From: Stromatinia cepivora
Lineage: Eukaryota > Ascomycota > Leotiomycetes > Helotiales > Sclerotiniaceae
Direction of reading: 5' to 3'
NCBI GenBank assembly: GCA_014898415.1
Contig: RCTD01000006.1
Span: 62,001 to 126,000 of the forward strand
Length of the DNA: 64,000 bases
A program made the position numbers and the translations under genes. Of this stretch, positions 58,635-64,000 are shown in pieces. The notes beneath the pieces were generated by a model. The model saw only the letters and a list, made by a program, of their open reading frames with translations, was not told where the DNA came from and searched no databases. The first letter of the stretch is position 1, and every line of letters starts with the position of its first letter.

Positions 58635-60581
58635 ATGGGTAAACGGAGCCGGAACGATAGTACCAATGGGGAGGAGAAAACCAATGGTAAAGAAACCGCC
58701 GGTAAATCATTCCTCACAGAAAACAAGGCTGTCGACCCTACTCTAGCCTTGCTATTCGCGTCGAGTGTAAGTCTCGAAATTCTGGCGTCGCGCATGTTTG
58801 CTGATCAACATTAGGCCGGTCCAGTACAAGCCCCTCCAAAATCAAGATATCAGGAAGCACCACCTGCGCCTCGAAAGAATGCGGATTTGCAAGAAGTAGA
58901 AACATCTGAGGGCCCTGACGATGTTGAGGACGATGAAGATCTTGAAATAGATGAGGATGACGATGACTTAAGTAGCATTGATGGCGACCTTGAGGATGCC
59001 GAAATCTCGGGTCTCTCGGCTGAGTATGAGATTTCCAACGAAATAGATGACGAGACACCCGAATTGGATAAATTCATCAAAGCCAAAAACGAGAAACCAG
59101 AACGAAAACGTAAAAGGAAGAATGATGTGCCAGATCTTGAAGGGAAATACCTTGAGAAGCTGGCGAGAGAAGAAGAAAAGGAAGAAGAAGAACGCCAAGC
59201 TGAAAGACGACTGAAACGGCAGAAGTTAGCTGAGGAGCAAAATCCAGTTGTGGAGGAAGGTATGGAGGAAGGCGGTTCTGATGAGGAGATGGAGGATGCT
59301 GAATCCGATGACGAGGCTGAAGCTGAGAGTGATGCAGAAGAGTCTGGTTCCGAGGTGGAAGGTTCCAAAAGAAAAACACCATCTGATGTTCCTTTACATG
59401 AATCCCTCGTACCGGATAAAGACGCGACCGAGCTTGAGAAGGCATCTCGCACTATTTTCCTTGGAAACGTAGCAAGTTCTACTATCTCTTCTAAAGCCGA
59501 CAAAAAGATCCTCATGTCCCATCTATCCTCTTTCATCAATGATCTTCCTCCTCCTCCGTCGGGCAAATCATCCCATAAATTGGAATCCATACGCTTCCGT
59601 TCCACCGCATACGCCACTGCTGCACTACCAAAGAAAGCTGCTTTTGCTAAAAAGGACATCATGACTGCTACCACGAAAAGCACAAATGCCTACGCCGTCT
59701 ACTCTACATCATTTGCGGCCAGAGAGGCTGTGAAGAAACTCAACGGAACTATGGTACTAGATCGCCATCTTCGGGTAGATGGTGTGGCGCATCCTGCAAA
59801 GACCGATCATCGCCGATGTGTCTTCGTCGGCAATCTAGGCTTTGTAGATGATGAATCTCTTCTTGAACAAGATGGGGAGAACAGTCGAAAACGGTCAAAA
59901 ATACCCTCTGATGTTGAAGAAGGTCTATGGAGGCAATTTGGAAAAGCCGGTGAAGTAGAGAGTGTACGAGTTATTCGTGATGAAAAAACTCGTGTTGGAA
60001 AGGGATTCGCTTATGTTCAATTTAAGGTTATTCTCTATTGATCTACCAACATTTGAGCTCTTATTAACATGGAAAAACAGGACGCAAATGCAGTTGAGGC
60101 TGCCCTACTGTTCAACGAAAAAAAATATCCACCGATGCTCCCTCGAGTTCTTCGTGTCGTTCGCGCCAAAGCCCAACACAAGCAAGTCTCGTCCCGACTC
60201 ACCGCTCGTCAACCGAAATCGTCAAAGTCATCCCAGATTTATAATCCAAAGGTTGATCCAAATCAAGCCTCGTTGCAGGGTAGAGCTACCAAGCTACTAG
60301 GAAAAGCCGGTGGCGCAAAGTTCAAGAAAACTGGGGCCAATGATACCACTTTGGGTACCAGAGGAGACAAGCAGGCCAGTGGGAGTGGGGAAGCCAAGAG
60401 CGGAATGGCTGGCATAAAAGCACCTGAGAGCTTTGTCTTTGAGGGTTACAGAGCTAGCGCGAGCAAGGGCAAGCCGAAGGATTTAAAGTTGGGAGGAAAA
60501 GGCGGCGGAAAGAAAAAGGGTAAACCCAGAACAAGGTCGTCAAACAGAGGTGCAGAGTGGAAGAAGCGAGGCTCAAAATAA
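58635..60581 (+). CDS. NOP12: Nucleolar RNA-binding protein NOP12 (pre-60S)
   Basis: Exons 58635-58766, 58815-60026 and 60081-60581 give 614 aa; both introns are in phase 0. The N-terminal 200 residues alternate acidic and basic runs ([29 protein letters not shown]). Two RRMs follow: [17 protein letters not shown] near residue 195 and the second RRM opening [12 protein letters not shown] near 320, with GKGFAYVQF as its RNP1 spanning the second intron. The C-terminus is basic and Gly/Lys-rich, ending [17 protein letters not shown]. Yeast Nop12 is needed for 27S to 25S pre-rRNA processing. It is followed on the same strand by the HPM1 gene 368 bp downstream. Confidence 0.92.
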
Positions 60582-60949
60582 GCTTAAATCGTTGTAATCA
60601 GAATAATGATGTAGGAGTATCGGTGAATTAAATAGGTATCTATATGAGAATTGCAACATTCAGAACAACCTTGGTTGTTAAATTATGAATACGATTACAT
60701 GTACATGTAGATTTGCCTGTACTAACATTGAAGAATGCTTTATCTACATTGTGTGATTTCCCGTTTGCGGCTTACTACGACTTGCAGTCAACTACTCCAG
60801 ACATCACAATTCCCTCCTCCTCCAAAAGTGCGGAGCATCATTTCAAAAAGATGCGGCGCACGTGACGCCAATTTTCACGACCATTTTTTCAAGAAACGAC
60901 TTCCGATTTTTCTTTCCATGTCCACATTATTCTAATTCCAGATTTGAAG
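60582..60949. promoter_or_regulatory. Intergenic region, promoter of HPM1
   Basis: Contains the NOP12 3' end and the HPM1 promoter. A GGCGCACGTGACGCC palindrome-like site (E-box CACGTG within) lies near 60856-60870, 80-95 bases before the HPM1 start, a good candidate bHLH/bZIP-type operator. Confidence 0.5.
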
Positions 60950-62082
60950 ATGTCAGGCTTCAGCTTCTCATTCGCCGGCGATGATATAGAAATAGATTCA
61001 ACCCAGGACGTATTTCCATCTGTCTCTAACCACGCTGCAGAGACCGGCACCCTAGCACCACGGAAATCCAGCGGGGCATTTCCAGTAGCAGGACAGCCTC
61101 TTTTACCTCCAACTTATCACGCCTTGGAAGATTTACTGAAAACACTACCATCTCAGATTGCTTATTCTACGTTGGTTGTCAAATTGGATGGTGGCAAGGA
61201 GATAGGAATTCCGAGGAGGGAATTATGGGATGTTAGAACGCAGTTGATGGCTGAGGATGAGGGAGATGGAGAAGGCTTGTCGGGATTAGGAAATGATGAT
61301 GTGAAGACTGGTGTTTATGAGGGAGGATTCAAAAGCTGGGAAAGTTCGGTGGATTTGGTTAAGGTTCTTAGTGAGAGGACAGCTGTGGATGAGGGTAGAA
61401 GAAGAGTTTTAGAGGTGTGTATTGTGTCAATGGGACTTCTGGTGTGGTCAAATATCAAGTATTATTATACTAATGAAGATAATAGCTCGGCTGTGGAACT
61501 GCCCTTCCATCTCTAGCGGTCTTCCAATGGTTTCTCGGAAACACAACCTCTTCCGCTTCCGGATTAGAGCTTGGACTTGCAGACTACAATCCTACAGTTC
61601 TACAGCTCGTCACCTTACCTAATGTTCTTCTTTCCTGGGCACAAGTCACAAAGCCTGAGTCTTGGGAAGCAGAAGGTGAACTCGATATCGACGAAGCACT
61701 TATCTCGGAGTTCATTTCCGCGCTGAATTCCCGCAACATTAACTTATCATTTTTCTCGGGTGCTTGGTCCCAAGACTTTGTCACTTTGGTCACTGATAAG
61801 TTGCACATATCGTGCGAGAACACAATCATCATCGGAGCAGAGACAATTTACTCCCCCGTTGCTTTGAAAGCTTTCGCTGAGACATTGATAGCATTGCTCA
61901 AGTTGAGCACAGGGCCAAACAAGACGGCATTGGTAGGAGCCAAGAAGGTGTATTTCGGAGTCGGTGGTTCAATAGAAGATTTCATCGAAGATGTTATGGC
62001 GAAGGGAGCTCTAGTAGAACAGATTAGGGAAGAATCTGGCGGGGTTAGAAGAGCTGTTATAGAAGTCAGAAAAGCAGGCTGA
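60950..62082 (+). CDS. HPM1: Protein-histidine N-methyltransferase HPM1 (METTL18 type)
   Basis: Exons 60950-61414 and 61486-62082 (71-nt intron, phase 0) give 353 aa. SAM-binding motif I LELGCGTALPSLAVF is formed across the intron and reads VLE then LGCGTALP. Upstream, WESSVDLVKVL near residue 128, and downstream NIIIGAETIYSP-type DAETIYSP (GAETIYSPVALKAF) near 290 match METTL18/HPM1. Yeast Hpm1 methylates a histidine of ribosomal protein Rpl3. The N-terminal 45 residues are short and polar, and a MSGFSFSFAGDDIE start agrees with fungal members. It lies downstream of NOP12, another large-subunit gene. Confidence 0.9.
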
Positions 62083-63230
62083 AAATAAGATTTGCATATT
62101 CATCAAACGTTATACTACCAGTGAGGAATCCGCAATGGCAGCATTGAGGACTTGATATTTATGATGAGGTTCTCAACTGCCTTTACTGATCGCCAACCGG
62201 TTTCCCATTAGTCCGGAGGGAGGTCTGATATTAAGGAAATGTTGGATTCTTTTCTAAGAGTAAATGGATTTAAAATATTCGAATAATTGCGAACATTGAA
62301 CAAAATTGAGATTTGAGGTTCAAATCTGACCTATGAGGAATGCCGTCACCTGAACTGCAGCCATCATCTCGTTCCTCCCCCGACACGCAACGTTTTTGTA
62401 AAGTAGCGGTTTCTCCGTCACACATTTCGCCCTTGTGCATCATTATTTTTTTCTCTCCTCCCACTTCTATCTTCCGTCTCGGAGACGACGATTTTGCTCT
62501 CAGCTGTGGCCTCAAGAGACCAAGCCTTCAGATTCTCGGACACAAGTCGCCTTCTGTCATGTTTTCTAGTGTGCGTTTTGAGTGAAGTTACTGGTCATGA
62601 AATGTTTCTCGAAAGACCTCTCAACCTCGATATTTGTTAGAGAAGTTGATCAGATTTTTCTTAGGGAATTAAAAATAGCCTTTGCCGATAATAAAACCAT
62701 CAACTCCTCAACTTCCCTTTGCAACAGCAGGTTATCTCCCTCGTTACTCGGCACATCCACGAGATGTTTTAATACTGCAGTTAGACTCTACCGAAGATCA
62801 AACGCATGGCCTACTTCGACACAGCCAAGGAAAAGTATGCCGCCGATCTTTGTAATACAATGGGATGAGATATAGCTCTCTCCAACTTTTATCAACAAAC
62901 ACATATGGATGTACTTGAAGATAACATTTCCATCCATTGGAGAAAAGCCCAAAGCTTTCAGGCTCGTGGTCCTACTCTGGAGCTTTATCTCTAACTCAAC
63001 TTTTTAATGGGCCAATGCCGTCTTCTACGTCGTCTGCTTGCGTAAATTTGAATGTTCAGGTATAAGCGCTTCAACATTGCTATAGAGATAGTGGATGCTT
63101 CAATAGACATTCCCAATTATGCAACAGAAACCGCGTGCATGGAGTTCCCCCAATAGCTTATAATGGGAGCATAACAATTCTACCACAATCCAAGAGAGTA
63201 CTAGATGTCAAACTATATGCTATCCTCCAG
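62083..63230. other. Intergenic region, no gene seen
   Basis: About 1.15 kb; frames at 62340-62585 and 62582-62875 have no recognisable domains and neither strand is favoured. Confidence 0.35.
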
Positions 63231-63599
63231 CTATAGCCCATGAATGTTATTCTCGGCACATTTCGTGCCCTCGGCACAATAGGATGTCCTATGTATGTAT
63301 CGCCTTTCCCAAGTGCACAGCCAATTTACAATCAACACAACAACAGGCTCTACCAGATCAGCCACCATATACCTATACGCCACTTCAAAATCATGATGAA
63401 TCTGAGAGGACAAATAACCGACAACAATACATATAAGTGGGGTCCCAAAATTCAACATCCAAAAGTCCCCAAGAAAGTAAATAAACCCTGAAACAACAAC
63501 AATAGCCAATACCAAAAATATCAAAACATCTATCCCCAGTGTAAACACTGAGGTGTGGGATTGACCACGAGACGCCCCCCATGTCGGATAGTTATCCAT
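63231..63599 (-). CDS. Small integral membrane protein (hypothetical)
   Basis: ATG at 63599 opens a 122-codon frame. The first 18 residues are polar (MDNYPTWGASRGQSHTSV), then come a strong hydrophobic helix (FTLGIDVLIFLVLAIVVVSG) and a second (LNFGTPLICIVVGYL), separated by a short FLGDFWM loop. A weaker helix (LVEPVVVLIVNWL) precedes a Cys-containing tail. Probably a two- or three-span membrane protein; no family recognised. No introns are suspected. It could equally be the last exon of a longer gene. Confidence 0.5.
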   Translation of the reverse strand: MDNYPTWGASRGQSHTSVFTLGIDVLIFLVLAIVVVSGFIYFLGDFWMLNFGTPLICIVVGYLSSQIHHDFEVAYRYMVADLVEPVVVLIVNWLCTWERRYIHRTSYCAEGTKCAENNIHGL

Positions 63600-64000
63600 C
63601 ACGGGTACTTAACTCTCAAGGCTATTTCTTTGGTACCTTGTAGGATGGAAGCGCAGAATGGGACCACTGCACCACGCTCCCCACTACGAGCAGAGGCCGG
63701 TTAAGCTGAATGTCCTGCAGTTATTCAATATTATATAGGGTCTAATAAGTATTCCGGCCTATGTATTGAAGTTAGGTGACGTGAAAGTATCTGGTGTGAA
63801 TATCCAATATCAGCAAGTGAGTGCGGTGAAAAGTTTGTGATAAAATCACGTACACGTATGATTTTGGTTCCCCATGATTGTAAGACTTAGATCTCATCAA
63901 CTTGAATTTGTCTCCGAGCTGTATAGAATTTTACATCAAATCATTGCATCATTCTTGTGTTAGTTGCCATACACCGAAGAAGCGAAGAAGGAGCAAAGAA
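63600..64000. other. End of window, no gene seen
   Basis: About 400 bases upstream of the small membrane-protein gene, presumably its promoter; no coding pattern. Confidence 0.3.

Noticed and set aside
58850..59683. 277-codon Ser-rich frame on the minus strand
   Set aside because: Antisense to the acidic part of NOP12; Ser repeats are the mirror of Glu/Asp codons.

Overview
The window is nuclear DNA from a filamentous ascomycete. Every multi-exon gene uses short GT-AG introns, mostly 45-70 nt, with CTAAC-like branch points. Intergenic DNA is A+T-rich, and the gene content is that of Pezizomycotina (DUF6594, ubiquitin-like 'ULD' protein, C2H2 plus fungal-trans regulator, She3-like coiled coil, fungal MscL). 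Overall style suggests Leotiomycetes, perhaps Botrytis or Sclerotinia; that genus-level guess is inference. No rRNA, tRNA, CRISPR or bacterial-type operon was seen.

Layout. 0-4.6 kb: a caspase-like gene cut by the left edge, a tiny barrel-like gene (1659-2048), a DUF6594 membrane protein and a GFA-family enzyme. 4.6-10.5 kb: mostly gene-poor, with two lineage-type hypothetical genes. 10.5-18.4 kb: a dense block with YAR1-like ankyrin protein, MscL-type channel, glucosidase II alpha, nucleoside diphosphate kinase and a DUF1279 mitochondrial protein. 19-25.8 kb: a probably damaged ULD/STAND-N gene, a small membrane-protein gene, and a gene-free tract holding a decayed tandem repeat. 25.8-33.8 kb: TRM61 head-to-head with cysteinyl-tRNA synthetase, then a C2H2/fungal-trans regulator. 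33.8-41.5 kb: A+T-rich spacers with TACC/TAGG tracts around an SDR and the NAD(P)HX dehydratase. 41.5-47.6 kb: a 1036-aa protein of unknown function and a She3-like coiled-coil protein. 47.6-52.2 kb: gene-free, with a hairpin-rich GGGTA element. 52.2-62.1 kb: very dense housekeeping block with PTA1/symplekin, COA3, DEP1/Sds3-like, NOP12 and HPM1. 62.1-64 kb: spacer plus one small membrane protein.

How genes relate. Several products serve translation and ribosome assembly: YAR1 (Rps3 chaperone), NOP12 (pre-60S), HPM1 (Rpl3 histidine methylation), TRM61 (m1A58 of tRNA) and CysRS. Four head-to-head pairs share short promoters: YAR1/MscL, TRM61/CysRS, PTA1/COA3 and DEP1/NOP12. Gene models were spliced by eye by matching intron phase to protein continuity. 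Three genes have unresolved structure: the ULD gene, the glucosidase II signal-peptide junction, and the first exon of the 21.7 kb gene.
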